Source: Maricaulis sp048270265 (lineage in GTDB: Bacteria; Pseudomonadota; Alphaproteobacteria; Caulobacterales; Maricaulaceae). Taken from it: a stretch of 64,000 nucleotides of DNA. The notes under the pieces are model-generated. The model did no database searches and was not told the DNA's origin. It saw nothing but the letters and a program-made list of their open reading frames with translations. Where the stretch lies: NCBI RefSeq assembly GCF_048270265.1, contig NZ_JBLWTD010000005.1:62001-126000 (forward strand), read 5' to 3'. The position numbers and the translations under genes are program-made. Shown here one piece after another: positions 25,827-35,132 of the stretch. The first letter of the stretch is position 1. Each line of letters begins with the position of its first letter.

Positions 25827-27719
25827 ATGACGAAACTACTGGCTGGTGTAGCTGTTGGCGCCCTTCTGGCGGCCGGCGGTCTCTACACCTATCACAACAT
25901 GCATGAGAGCCGCGCCCATGGCGGGGAAGCGGTCCATGAGGACAGCGGCGATGTCATGGCGACCGGTCAGGCCACACCAGGCACCGTCGAGGACGCTGCA
26001 AGCTTCCTCGCGGAAACCGAGGCCGAGATCGCCGATTTCGGCGAATTCGCTGCCCACACCGCCTGGGTCTATGCCAACTTCATCACCGAAGACACCGAGT
26101 ATCTGGTCAGCCGGATGAGCGCGGAAGCGACCGAGCTTTCCGTGCAGCAGGCCGGTGCCACCGCCCGCTTCGCCGACACCGATCTGCCGCTCGACATGCG
26201 CCGCAAGATGACCATGCTGACCGCCGGCATCACCCTGCCAACACCAGCTGGCGGCGATTACGCCCAGCGCCTGGCGGAAATCACGACGCGGATGAGTTCG
26301 GCCTATTCCACCGGCACGATCGAGATCGATGACACGCCCGTCTCGCTCGACACGCTGGAAGTGATGATGGGGACCGAACGCGATCCCGAATTCCTCGCCA
26401 TGATGTGGAATGACTGGCGCGCCGCGATCAATCCGGCCCAGATGAGCCAGGATTATGCCGAGATGGTCGAGATCGCCAATGCCGGCGCCCGTGAGCTGGG
26501 CTTCTCCGATCTCGCCGAAATGTGGCTGTCCAATTACGACATGCCCGCCGACGAGATGGAAGCGGAAGTCGAGCGTCTCTGGGGCCAGGTCGAGCCGCTG
26601 TATGAACAGCTGCACTGCTATGTCCGCAATGGTCTCAACGAGACCTATGGCGAAGACGTCCAGCCGACGACCGGTCCGATCCGCGCCGACCTGCTGGGCA
26701 ATATGTGGGCCCAGGGCTGGGCACCGATCAATGATATCGTCGGCATCCAGTCCGGCGATGGCCCGGGTTATGATCTGACGCAATTGCTCGAGGATCACGA
26801 CTATACGGCGCGCCAGATGGTAGAAACCGGTGAACGTTTCTACACCTCCCTCGGCCTCGACCCGCTGCCGGAAACCTTCTGGGAACGCTCCCTGATCACG
26901 CGCCCGCGCGATCGCGATGTCGTCTGCCATGCCTCGGCCTGGAATATCGACAATGAGGAAGACATCCGCATCAAGATGTGTACCCACGTCAATGCCGAGG
27001 ACTTCCGCACCGTTCACCACGAGCTCGGCCATAACTTCTACCAGCGCGCCTATCGCGGCCAGGACATGCTGTTCCGCAATGGCGCCCATGACGGTTTCCA
27101 CGAAGCGATCGGCGATTTCGTCGCGCTCTCCGTGACGCCGGATTACCTGGTCCAGATCGGCCTGCTCGATCAGGATGAGGTGCCGGATGAGTCTGCCGAT
27201 CTCGGCCTGATGATGAATCTGGCCCTCGACAAGATCGCCTTCCTGCCCTTTGCCGTGATGATGGATCAGTGGCGCTGGCGTGTCTTCCGCGGCGAGATCA
27301 CGCCGGAAGAATACAACACCGCCTGGTGGGAATTGCGCGAACAGTATCAGGGGTTGATGCCGCCGGTTGACCGGCCGGCCGATGCCTTCGATCCGGGCGC
27401 GAAATATCACATCGCCAATAACGTGCCGTATCTGCGCTATTTCCTGAGCTATATCCTGCAGTTCCAGTTCCAGCAGGCCGCTTGCGACATGGCTGGATGG
27501 GAAGGCCCGCTCAATCGTTGCACCGTCTATGGCAATGAGGAAGTCGGCCAACGCTTCAACGAGATGCTCGAAATGGGCGCCTCGCAGCCCTGGCCCGACG
27601 CGCTGGAGGCCTTCACCGGCACCCGCGAAATGGACGGCTCGGCCATCATCGCCTACTTCCAGCCGCTGATGACGCATCTGGAAGAGCAGAACAGCGGAAG
27701 CAGCTGCGGCTGGGAATAA
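25827..27719 (+). CDS. M2-family peptidyl-dipeptidase (ACE-like)
   Basis: A 630-residue zinc metallopeptidase homologous to angiotensin-converting enzyme. The zinc motif HELGH lies in TVHHELGHNFYQRAY (about residue 396), with the downstream Glu ligand in HDGFHEAIGDFVALS. An uncleaved or cleaved N-terminal hydrophobic segment (LAGVAVGALLAAGGLYTYH) targets it to the envelope; no lipobox Cys is seen, unlike several bacterial homologues. It probably removes C-terminal dipeptides from peptides in the periplasm. Single gene followed by a strong terminator. Confidence 0.95.
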   Translation: MTKLLAGVAVGALLAAGGLYTYHNMHESRAHGGEAVHEDSGDVMATGQATPGTVEDAASFLAETEAEIADFGEFAAHTAWVYANFITEDTEYLVSRMSAEATELSVQQAGATARFADTDLPLDMRRKMTMLTAGITLPTPAGGDYAQRLAEITTRMSSAYSTGTIEIDDTPVSLDTLEVMMGTERDPEFLAMMWNDWRAAINPAQMSQDYAEMVEIANAGARELGFSDLAEMWLSNYDMPADEMEAEVERLWGQVEPLYEQLHCYVRNGLNETYGEDVQPTTGPIRADLLGNMWAQGWAPINDIVGIQSGDGPGYDLTQLLEDHDYTARQMVETGERFYTSLGLDPLPETFWERSLITRPRDRDVVCHASAWNIDNEEDIRIKMCTHVNAEDFRTVHHELGHNFYQRAYRGQDMLFRNGAHDGFHEAIGDFVALSVTPDYLVQIGLLDQDEVPDESADLGLMMNLALDKIAFLPFAVMMDQWRWRVFRGEITPEEYNTAWWELREQYQGLMPPVDRPADAFDPGAKYHIANNVPYLRYFLSYILQFQFQQAACDMAGWEGPLNRCTVYGNEEVGQRFNEMLEMGASQPWPDALEAFTGTREMDGSAIIAYFQPLMTHLEEQNSGSSCGWE

Positions 27720-27741
27720 ATTCCTGACGCATGGACTACGG

Positions 27742-27770
27742 AAAGGGCGGCTCTCGGGCCGCCCTTTTTT
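27742..27770 (+). terminator. Rho-independent terminator after the M2 peptidase
   Basis: Stem AAAGGGCGGC/GCCGCCCTTT with a 6-nt loop followed by a run of T residues, 22 bp after the stop. Confidence 0.9.
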
Positions 27771-27799
27771 GTTGCGGGTTACCCCAGGCTGCCCTTCAT

Positions 27800-27825
27800 G
27801 ATATACATTTAACCGAATGTGTATC
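27800..27825. promoter_or_regulatory. Palindromic operator of the AbrB-type toxin-antitoxin module
   Basis: GATATACATT and AATGTGTATC are reverse complements at 9 of 10 positions, separated by 6 nt, and end 23 bp before the antitoxin start. The region is AT-rich and probably overlaps the promoter. Binding by the AbrB-type antitoxin is inferred. Confidence 0.65.
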
Positions 27826-27848
27826 TACAAAAGCAAGGGAGACGGGCC

Positions 27849-28076
27849 ATGCAAGTATCCAAATGGGGCAATAGCCTCGCCGTGCGCTTGCCTGCAGCGG
27901 TCGTTGAAGCCCTGGACCTGAAGGCTGGCGATGAGGTTGAGATCAATATCGCAGGTTGGCGCGCCTTCGAAATCGCCCGCAAACCCACCCTCGAGGAGCG
28001 GCTTGAAATCATCCGTGGCTTCCGCGACAGCCTCCCGCCAGACTTCAGGTTTGACCGTGATGAAGCCAACGAATGA
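27849..28076 (+). CDS. vapB: AbrB/MazE-like antitoxin
   Basis: A 75-residue antitoxin with a swapped-hairpin AbrB DNA-binding domain (QVSKWGNSLAVRLPAAVVEA, then KAGDEVEINIAG) and an acidic toxin-binding tail (PDFRFDRDEANE). ATG 27849 is chosen because GGGAGA precedes it and MQVSKWGNS is the usual beginning; an upstream ATG at 27819 overlaps the operator. It overlaps the PIN toxin gene by 4 nt. Confidence 0.92.
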   Translation: MQVSKWGNSLAVRLPAAVVEALDLKAGDEVEINIAGWRAFEIARKPTLEERLEIIRGFRDSLPPDFRFDRDEANE

Positions 28077-28498
28077 TGAACGCCCCGGCCCGGATTGATC
28101 GGGTCTTCCTCGACACCAACGTCCTGGTTTATCTGATCTCGACCGATGCGAGGAAGGCTGCCATTGTGGAGACATTGCTGCGCGAGACCGGGCAGCTTCG
28201 ATCGATTTCCACACAGGTGCTGAACGAGTTCGTCAATGTTGCGCGCAAGCGTACTCCGCTTGGCTGGCCGGATATCCGATACCTGCTTGGCACGTTCCGG
28301 GAGGCTTGCGCAGTCGAGCAAATCCAGGAAATGGACATCGAGCTGGCCATCACCATCGCCCAATCACACCGCTACGCCTGGTATGATTGCCTGATCATCG
28401 CGGTCGCCATCCGCTGCGGCGCCACTGTCCTGCTGACCGAGGATTTGCAGCACGGGCAAACCATCGGCCGGCTGACGATCCGGAACCCGTTTCTCTAG
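28073..28498 (+). CDS. vapC: PIN-domain RNase toxin, VapC-like
   Basis: A 141-residue PIN-domain protein: Asp in RVFLDTNVLVYLIS, Glu in STQVLNEFVNVA, Asp in YAWYDCLIIAVA and Glu/Asp in VLLTEDLQHG. The PIN fold is complete, so the toxin should be active. It is coupled to the AbrB-type antitoxin by an ATGA overlap. This is the second PIN module in 6 kb, with a different antitoxin class from the first, so the two were probably acquired separately. Confidence 0.92.
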   Translation: MMNAPARIDRVFLDTNVLVYLISTDARKAAIVETLLRETGQLRSISTQVLNEFVNVARKRTPLGWPDIRYLLGTFREACAVEQIQEMDIELAITIAQSHRYAWYDCLIIAVAIRCGATVLLTEDLQHGQTIGRLTIRNPFL

Positions 28499-28515
28499 GG
28501 CCCTCACTCGGCCCG

Positions 28516-29103
28516 TTAGCCCGCGAGAAACACGCGCTCCACGACCCACCACAGGGCCACCAGCGCGATCAGCCCCGAAGCCCCCTTCGCCAGCAGCGGA
28601 TACCAGCTGGCTTCGCGAAAACGGTGCAGGGCGAACCACATCGCCAGTATGATCGTCAGCTGCCCTGCTTCGACGCCGACATTGAAGCTCAGCAGGCTCG
28701 GCAGAAGCTGGCCCTGCGGCATTCCGAGCTCGACGAGCACGCCGGCAAAGCCGAGCCCGTGAAACAGGCCGAAACCGAACACCACCAGCGGCCGCCAGCG
28801 CTGGACATCCTTGAACACCAGGTTCTCGATCGCGACGAAAGCGATGGAAAGCGCAATGACCGGTTCGACAATGTTTGACGGCAGCGTGAACCAGCCCAGA
28901 ACGGCCAGAGCAAGGGTAAGCGTATGCGCGAGGGTGAAGGCGGAGACCTGCCAGACCAGCGGTTTCAGCCGCGACGAGGCGAAGAACAGGGCCAGCACGA
29001 ACAGGATATGGTCCAGCCCCTTCGGCAGGATGTGCTCAAAGCCGAGCTGCAGATACAGCCCGATCACGTCCCACACTGTCTGTTCGGCAATCCCGTCCAT
29101 CAT
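28516..29103 (-). CDS. HupE/UreJ-family membrane protein
   Basis: About 195 residues, six or so membrane helices. The N-terminal GFEHILPKGLDHILFVLALF is the hallmark of HupE/UreJ_2 proteins, with two His residues that could bind a metal. Later segments (LVFGFGLFHGLGFAGVLVEL; LLSFNVGVEAGQLTIILA) also match. HupE/UreJ members are thought to be nickel transporters, but no urease or hydrogenase gene is in this window, so the cargo is unclear. ATG 29103 or 29100 is the likely start. Confidence 0.88.
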   Translation of the reverse strand: MMDGIAEQTVWDVIGLYLQLGFEHILPKGLDHILFVLALFFASSRLKPLVWQVSAFTLAHTLTLALAVLGWFTLPSNIVEPVIALSIAFVAIENLVFKDVQRWRPLVVFGFGLFHGLGFAGVLVELGMPQGQLLPSLLSFNVGVEAGQLTIILAMWFALHRFREASWYPLLAKGASGLIALVALWWVVERVFLAG

Positions 29104-29292
29104 CTCGTGCACACCCCCTGTCCGGCCCAAACGCTAGGCAGGCCGGGCCGGGCTGGCAAGACTGGTTCTGCGACGGATCGCCCGTCTCGCAGCAGTTGCC
29201 CCCCGCCCCGCTTATCCCCTACACCTGTCCCATAAAACCGGCGCGCGAGTCGCGCCAGACAGCCCTCGGGAAACGGGGGCCAGGGGATGATC

Positions 29293-30141
29293 ATGGCTGA
29301 CAAGTTTTCCTCCCGCGTGGATGTGTCCGGCGAGGACATTCACTGGGATATGAAGGACAAGATGACCTATGCCGGTTATCTTGGTCTCGACACCCTGCTG
29401 GCTTCGCAAAACCCGCTGACCGACGAGCATGATGAAATGCTCTTCATCCTGATCCACCAGGTCGGCGAGCTGTGGATGAAGCTGATCCTGCACGAGACCG
29501 CCGGTGCTGTGGCGCATCTGCAAAGGGACGAGATCGGCCCGGCGCTGAAAATGTTCACCCGCGTGGCCCGCATCCAGGAGCAATTAATCGCTGCCTGGGA
29601 TGTGTTGGCGACCATGACGCCGGCGGACTATCTCGCCTTCCGCGACAAGCTCGGCCAGAGCTCGGGTTTCCAGTCCTTCCAGTATCGCACGATCGAATTC
29701 CGCCTCGGCAACAAGAATGCCGAGCTGGCGCGGGTGCACAAATCCAATCCGCCGGCCTGGAAAATGGTCAATGCCGCGCTGGAGGCACCGAGCCTTTGGG
29801 ATGAGACGCTGATGCTGCTGGCGCGGCGCGGCTATGCCATCCCGGACGACAAGACCAGCCGCGACTGGACCCAGCCCTATGAAGCCTCGCCGCAGGTCGA
29901 GGATGTCTGGCGCGAGATCTATCGCGACAGCGCCACCCATTGGGAGGCCTATGAGCTCGGCGAAAAACTGGTCGATCTCGAGCACAAGTTCCAGCAATGG
30001 CGCTTCAACCATATGAAGACCGTCGAGCGCATTATCGGCTATCGCCGCGGCACCGGCGGCACATCGGGTGTCGGCTATCTGGTGAAGGCGCTCGATCTGC
30101 GCTTCTTCCCGGAGATCTGGACCGTGCGGACCTCGCTCTGA
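29293..30141 (+). CDS. kynA: Tryptophan 2,3-dioxygenase
   Basis: About 282 residues. A haem enzyme that opens the indole ring of L-tryptophan to N-formylkynurenine. Family segments are clear: MTYAGYLGLDTLLASQNPL, HDEMLFILIHQVGELWMKLI, SSGFQSFQYRTIEFRLG and the C-terminal YRRGTGGTSGVGYL that contacts the substrate. ATG 29293 has AGGGG at 6 nt; an ATG two codons earlier is too close. First gene of the kynA-kynB-kynU run. Confidence 0.97.
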   Translation: MADKFSSRVDVSGEDIHWDMKDKMTYAGYLGLDTLLASQNPLTDEHDEMLFILIHQVGELWMKLILHETAGAVAHLQRDEIGPALKMFTRVARIQEQLIAAWDVLATMTPADYLAFRDKLGQSSGFQSFQYRTIEFRLGNKNAELARVHKSNPPAWKMVNAALEAPSLWDETLMLLARRGYAIPDDKTSRDWTQPYEASPQVEDVWREIYRDSATHWEAYELGEKLVDLEHKFQQWRFNHMKTVERIIGYRRGTGGTSGVGYLVKALDLRFFPEIWTVRTSL

Positions 30142-30144
30142 ACC

Positions 30145-30774
30145 ATGGCCAGGATCTGGGACATTTCACAAACCCTGCGCCCCGGCCTGCCGGTCTGGCC
30201 TGGCGATACCGCCTTTGCCATTGACGAGACCTGGGCGATCGGGCCGGACTGTCCGGTCAAGGTCTCGCGCCTGACGCTGTCCACCCATAGCGGCGCCCAT
30301 GCCGATGCGCCCTCGCACTACGATCAGGCGGGGATTGATGCGGCCAGTGTCGATCTCGCGCCCTATCTGGGCCCCTGCCGTCTCGTGACGGCCGGCTGGA
30401 CCGGCGAGCATGTGGTGATTGACGATCTCGACTGGCCCCTGATCGAGGGCGAGCAGCGCGTGCTGATCCGCACCTATCAGGCTTTCCCGCATGAGACATG
30501 GGACGATCATTTCCGCGCCCTGCACATGGACGTGATCGAGCGCCTGGCGGCGGCCGGTTGCCGCCTGATCGGGGTCGACGCCGCCTCGCTCGACCCGCAG
30601 ACCTCCAAGACCATGGATGCGCATCACGCGGTGCAGCGCCATGATATGCGTATTCTCGAAGGCCTGGTGTTCGACGGCGTGCCCGACGGGCGCTATGAAT
30701 TGATTGCCCTGCCGCTGAAAATTGCCGGCGCCGACGCCGCACCGGTACGGGCTGTATTGCGGGAGCTGGGCTGA
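30145..30774 (+). CDS. kynB: Kynurenine formamidase (cyclase family)
   Basis: A 209-residue metal-dependent hydrolase that converts N-formylkynurenine to kynurenine and formate. The metal-binding HxxxD motif is in LSTHSGAHADAPSHY, and the C-terminal DAHHAVQRHDMRILEGLV has the His residues of bacterial KynB. It begins 3 bp after kynA and overlaps kynU by 1 nt, so the three are one operon. Confidence 0.96.
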   Translation: MARIWDISQTLRPGLPVWPGDTAFAIDETWAIGPDCPVKVSRLTLSTHSGAHADAPSHYDQAGIDAASVDLAPYLGPCRLVTAGWTGEHVVIDDLDWPLIEGEQRVLIRTYQAFPHETWDDHFRALHMDVIERLAAAGCRLIGVDAASLDPQTSKTMDAHHAVQRHDMRILEGLVFDGVPDGRYELIALPLKIAGADAAPVRAVLRELG

Positions 30775-32000
30775 TGGATCTGGACACAATACGCGCGATG
30801 GACGCCGCCGATCCGCTGCGCGATTTCCGCGACCGGTTCGAGCTGCCCGAAGGCGTCGTCTATCTCGACGGCAATTCGCTCGGCGCCCTGCCCAGGGCCA
30901 CGGCGGCGCGGATCGCCGATGTGGTGACGCGCGAATGGGGACAGGACCTGATCCGCTCCTGGAACAAGAATCACTGGATCGAGGCGCCGCGGCGTCTGGG
31001 CGGCAAGATCGCCCGCCTGATCGCTGCGAAACCGCATGAAGTCGTCGCCGCCGATTCCACCTCGATCAATGTTTTCAAGGCGCTCAGCGCGGCGGTGCAA
31101 TTGCGCCCCGGCCGCTCCATCATCCTGTCAGAAACGGGGAATTTCCCGACCGACGCCTATATGATGCAGGGCCTGGCCCATCTCAGCGGCGGCCGTATCG
31201 AGCAGAAACTCCTGCCCGCTGACCAAATCCCCGCCGCCCTCAATGACCAGGTCGCGGTCCTGCTGCTGACCCAGACCCATTACAAGACCGGCCGCCTGCA
31301 CGACATGGCGGCCCTGACCCGCGCCGCGCATGAGGCCGGCGCGCTGGTGATCTGGGATCTCAGCCATAGTGCCGGTGCCCTGCCCGTCGATCTCAATGGC
31401 TGCGAGGCCGATTTCGCCGTTGGTTGCGGCTATAAATATCTCAATGGCGGGCCGGGTGCGCCGGCCTTCATCTTCTGCGCCGAGCGCCATCATGACCAGG
31501 TCTTCCCGGCCCTGTCCGGCTGGCTCGGCCATGCCGACCCTTTCGCTTTCAAGGACACCTATGAGCCGGGCAGCGGCATTGACCGTTTCCAGTGTGGCAC
31601 GCCGGGCATTCTCGGCATGGCGGCGCTGGAATGCGGACTCGATCTGATGCTCGAGGCCGATATGGCCGCGATACGCGCCAAATCGCAGGCACTGGGCGAC
31701 CTCTTCATCGCGCTGAGCGAAGAGTGCCTGACCGGTTTCGAGCTCGCCAGTCCGCGCGATGCGGCGCAGCGCGGCAGCCAGGTCTCCATCCGGCATCAGC
31801 AGGGCTATGCCATCATGCAGGCCCTGATCGCGCGCGGCGTCATCGGTGATTTCCGGGCGCCGGATATTTTGCGCTTCGGTTTCACGCCGCTCTATACCCG
31901 CCATGAGGATGTCTGGCTGGCGATCACGGCGCTGGCGGATATCATGCAGACGGGTGAATGGCGTGAGCCCCGCTTCGCCACTCGCGCCGCCGTCACCTGA
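30774..32000 (+). CDS. kynU: Kynureninase
   Basis: A 408-residue PLP enzyme that splits kynurenine into anthranilate and alanine. The PLP Lys is residue 221 in AVGCGYKYLNGGPGAPAF; the cofactor Asp is in VIWDLSHSAGALPV. VYLDGNSLGALP near the N-terminus is typical. Its product, anthranilate, is the expected substrate of the CoA ligase at 39271 and then of the flavoprotein directly downstream (25 bp). Confidence 0.97.
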   Translation: MDLDTIRAMDAADPLRDFRDRFELPEGVVYLDGNSLGALPRATAARIADVVTREWGQDLIRSWNKNHWIEAPRRLGGKIARLIAAKPHEVVAADSTSINVFKALSAAVQLRPGRSIILSETGNFPTDAYMMQGLAHLSGGRIEQKLLPADQIPAALNDQVAVLLLTQTHYKTGRLHDMAALTRAAHEAGALVIWDLSHSAGALPVDLNGCEADFAVGCGYKYLNGGPGAPAFIFCAERHHDQVFPALSGWLGHADPFAFKDTYEPGSGIDRFQCGTPGILGMAALECGLDLMLEADMAAIRAKSQALGDLFIALSEECLTGFELASPRDAAQRGSQVSIRHQQGYAIMQALIARGVIGDFRAPDILRFGFTPLYTRHEDVWLAITALADIMQTGEWREPRFATRAAVT

Positions 32001-32025
32001 CGCCATACCGGAAAGGACGCAAGCC

Positions 32026-34320
32026 ATGAAAATTGCCTGTCTTGGCGGCGGTCCTGCCGGCCTCTATTTCGCGATCTCGATGAAGCTGCGCGATCCCGAT
32101 TGCGTCGTCGATGTCTATGAGCGCAACAAGGCGGGCGATACATTCGGCTGGGGCGTCGTCTTCTCTGACCAGACCATGGAAAATCTCGGCCGCAATGACC
32201 CCGTCAGCGCCCGCGCCATCGGTGCCAGCCTGGCGCATTGGGACGATATCGATGTCGTCTTCAAGGGCACGACCGAAACCTCGACCGGCCACGGATTCTG
32301 CGGCATTGGCCGCAAGAAACTCCTGAACCTGCTGCAGGACCGCGCGGCCGAGCTCGGTGTCGGCCTGCATTTCGAGACCGAGATTGGCGAGGACCTCTCG
32401 CGCTTTGCCGATGCCGACATGATTGTCGCCTCCGACGGGCTGAATTCGAAGATTCGCACCCGTTTTGCCGACAGCTTCAAGCCGGATATCGAACTGCGCC
32501 GCAATAAATTCGTCTGGCTGGGCACGCACAAGGTGTTCGACGCCTTCACCTTCATTTTCGTCGAGACCGAGCATGGCTGGGTCTGGGCCCATGCCTATCG
32601 TTTCGATGACGAGACCTCGACCTTCATCGTCGAATGCGCACCGGAAACCTGGGCCGGGCTGGGCTTTGACACGATGGACCAGGACGAATGCTGCCGCGCC
32701 AGCGAGGCGCTGTTTGCGCCCTGGCTCGACGGCCATGAACTGATGTCCAATGCCCGCCATTTGCGCGGCTCGGCCTGGCTCAATTTCCCGCGCGTGCTAT
32801 GTGAGAACTGGGTGCATGACAATATCGTCCTGCTGGGAGACGCGGCCCACACCGCGCATTTCTCGATCGGATCCGGCACCAAGCTGGCGCTGGAAGACGC
32901 GATCATGCTCGCCGATGTCCTCACCAGCACCGACAAGCCTGTCTCTGAAGGGCTGAAGGATTACCAGGCGGTGCGCACCGTCGAAGTGCTCAAATTGCAG
33001 AGCGCGGCGCGCAATTCGACCGAATGGTTCGAGCATCTCGACCGCTATCTCGGCTTCGAGCCCAAACAATTCGCCTATTCCCTGCTGACGCGCTCCCAGC
33101 GCATCAGCCACGAAAACCTGCGTCTGCGCGATTCCGACTGGCTGGCGGGCGTCGAAAGCTGGTTCACCGGCCAGGCGACGGGCGGTGGGAAAACGGATGC
33201 GCGGCCGCCCATGTTTGCGCCGTTCGAGCTGCGCGGCATGCGGCTGGAGAACCGCGTCGTGGTCTCGCCCATGTGCATGTATTCCGCCGAGGATGGCCAG
33301 CCCGGGCCCTTCCACACCGTCCATTACGGCGCCCGCGCTGTAGGCGGAGCCGGCCTCGTCTATACCGAGATGACCGATGTCAGCCGCGATGGCCGCATCT
33401 CGCCCGGCTGTGCGGGTCTCTATACCGACGAGCATGTGAAGGCCTGGCGCGCGATCACCGATTTCGCGCATTCGCAGAGCCGCGCCAAGATGGCCGTCCA
33501 GCTGGCCCATGCCGGCCGCAAGGGCTCGACGCGCCTCGCCTGGGAAGGCAATAGCGAGCCACTCGAGACGGGCAATTGGCCGCTGATCGCGCCCTCGCCC
33601 CTGCCCTGGAGCGAGGGCAATCAGACACCGAAGGAAATGGACCGCGCCGATATGGATGCGGTGCTGGCCGATTTCGTCGCCGCCACACATCGCGCGCTGG
33701 AGGCCGGGTTCGACATGGTCGAACTGCATTGCGCCCACGGCTATCTGCTTTCAAGCTTCCTCACCCCGGTCTCCAATCAGCGCACGGATGAGTATGGCGG
33801 CCCGGTCGAGAACCGGCTGCGCTTCCCGCTGGAGGTCTTCCACGCCATGCGCGCCGTCTGGCCGTCGGACAAGCCGATGGCCGTGCGGCTTTCAGCGACG
33901 GATTGGCTCGGCGATGACGGCTTGAGCGATGCCGACAGCCTGGCGATTGCCCGGGCTTTCCGGGAGGCAGGTGCCGACCTGATCGATGTCTCGGCCGGCC
34001 AGACCACGCCGCTGGCGCGGCCGGTCTATGGCCGCATGTTCCAGACGCCCTTCTCCGACCGTATCCGCAATGAGCTCGGCTGCGCGACGATGGCGGTCGG
34101 CAATATCTACGAGACCGACCACGTCAATTCCATTCTCGCCGCCGGCCGCGCCGATCTGGTCGCGCTGGCCCGGCCGCATCTGATCGATCCGATGTGGACG
34201 CTGCGCGCAGCGGCCGAACTGGGCTATCGTGACATCCATGTGCCGCCGCAATACGCGGCCGGTTTCGAACAATTGACGCGCAATCTCGCGCGCGCCCAAC
34301 AAGGAGAGCTGAAGGTATGA
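32026..34320 (+). CDS. 2-aminobenzoyl-CoA monooxygenase/reductase-type bifunctional flavoprotein
   Basis: A 764-residue fusion. Residues 1-380 form a class A flavin monooxygenase (FAD motif CLGGGPAGLYFAISMK; second FAD motif LLGDAAHTAHFSIGSG). Residues about 395-764 form an Old Yellow Enzyme domain (FELRGMRLENRVVVSPMCMY; LHCAHGYLLSSFLTPVSN; NQRTDEYGG). The same architecture is known for 2-aminobenzoyl-CoA monooxygenase/reductase, which hydroxylates and reduces the ring of anthraniloyl-CoA, and for proteins annotated as salicylyl-CoA 5-hydroxylase. With kynU upstream, the first is favoured. ATG 32026 has AAGGAC upstream. It overlaps the SDR gene by 4 nt. Confidence 0.9.
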   Translation: MKIACLGGGPAGLYFAISMKLRDPDCVVDVYERNKAGDTFGWGVVFSDQTMENLGRNDPVSARAIGASLAHWDDIDVVFKGTTETSTGHGFCGIGRKKLLNLLQDRAAELGVGLHFETEIGEDLSRFADADMIVASDGLNSKIRTRFADSFKPDIELRRNKFVWLGTHKVFDAFTFIFVETEHGWVWAHAYRFDDETSTFIVECAPETWAGLGFDTMDQDECCRASEALFAPWLDGHELMSNARHLRGSAWLNFPRVLCENWVHDNIVLLGDAAHTAHFSIGSGTKLALEDAIMLADVLTSTDKPVSEGLKDYQAVRTVEVLKLQSAARNSTEWFEHLDRYLGFEPKQFAYSLLTRSQRISHENLRLRDSDWLAGVESWFTGQATGGGKTDARPPMFAPFELRGMRLENRVVVSPMCMYSAEDGQPGPFHTVHYGARAVGGAGLVYTEMTDVSRDGRISPGCAGLYTDEHVKAWRAITDFAHSQSRAKMAVQLAHAGRKGSTRLAWEGNSEPLETGNWPLIAPSPLPWSEGNQTPKEMDRADMDAVLADFVAATHRALEAGFDMVELHCAHGYLLSSFLTPVSNQRTDEYGGPVENRLRFPLEVFHAMRAVWPSDKPMAVRLSATDWLGDDGLSDADSLAIARAFREAGADLIDVSAGQTTPLARPVYGRMFQTPFSDRIRNELGCATMAVGNIYETDHVNSILAAGRADLVALARPHLIDPMWTLRAAAELGYRDIHVPPQYAAGFEQLTRNLARAQQGELKV

Positions 34321-35075
34321 GCAAGCTGACAGGACATCGCGCCGTCATCACCGGCGGCGGCACCGGTATCGGCCTGGCCTGCGCCAAACGCCTCGCTGCC
34401 GAGGGCGCCCAGGTCATCATCATGGGCCGCAATCTGACCCGGCTTGAAGCCGGGGCCAGAACCATCCCGGGTGCCGAGGCAATCCAGCTCGACGTCACCG
34501 ATGCCAACAGTGTCGACAAGGCCTTTGCCGCGGCCCGGGCCGGCGGTGAAATTGATATCCTCGTCAATAATGCCGGCATCGCCGCGGCGGGCGCTTTCCA
34601 CCGCACCTCGATGGAGGAATGGCAGCGCATCCAGGCGGTCAATGTCGAGGGGCTGGTGCGATGCACCCAGGCCGTGATCGGCTCGATGATGAAGGCGGAC
34701 TATGCCCGCGTGGTCAATATCGCCTCGATCGCCGGCCTGCGTGGCGGTGCCTATATCGCGCCCTATGTCGCCTCGAAACACGCCGTTGTCGGCCTGACCA
34801 AATCCCTGTCACTGGAATATGCCCACACCAATGCGACCTTCAACGCCGTATGCCCGGGCTATGTCGAGACGGCGATCGTCGACAATTCCATCGCCAATAT
34901 CATGGCCAAGACCGGCCGCTCGCGCGAGGATGCCCTCGCCGAGCTGACCAAGAACAATCCACAAGGGCGCCTGATCCAGTCAGAAGAAGTGGCGGAGGCC
35001 GTGAGTTTCCTGTGCTCGCCACTGAGCGGATCCGTGTCAGGACAGGCGATTACGATCTCAGGCGGCGCAATTTAA
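34317..35075 (+). CDS. Short-chain dehydrogenase/reductase
   Basis: A 252-residue classical SDR. The cofactor motif is TGGGTGIG, NNAG follows at 84-87, and the catalytic residues are Ser137, Tyr150 and Lys154 (APYVASKHAVVG). It is coupled to the upstream flavoprotein by an ATGA overlap, so it most likely acts as a hydroxyacyl-CoA or ring-alcohol dehydrogenase on the product of that enzyme. The exact substrate is inferred only from context. Confidence 0.92.
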   Translation: MSKLTGHRAVITGGGTGIGLACAKRLAAEGAQVIIMGRNLTRLEAGARTIPGAEAIQLDVTDANSVDKAFAAARAGGEIDILVNNAGIAAAGAFHRTSMEEWQRIQAVNVEGLVRCTQAVIGSMMKADYARVVNIASIAGLRGGAYIAPYVASKHAVVGLTKSLSLEYAHTNATFNAVCPGYVETAIVDNSIANIMAKTGRSREDALAELTKNNPQGRLIQSEEVAEAVSFLCSPLSGSVSGQAITISGGAI

Positions 35076-35105
35076 CCATACCGGCATTTTCTGCCAAAGC
35101 GGTTC

Positions 35106-35132
35106 CGCCCCGGCCATTTGAACGCCGGGGCG
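35106..35132. terminator. Hairpin between convergent genes (candidate bidirectional terminator)
   Basis: A perfect 9-bp stem CGCCCCGGC/GCCGGGGCG with a 9-nt loop lies exactly between the SDR stop (35075) and the DUF2855 stop (35133). No T tract on either strand, so termination is uncertain. Confidence 0.5.

Noticed and set aside
25836..27677. 613-codon open frame opposite the M2 peptidase
   Set aside because: Antisense to a full-length conserved enzyme; the His/Asp/Gly-rich translation is typical of shadow frames in high-GC DNA.
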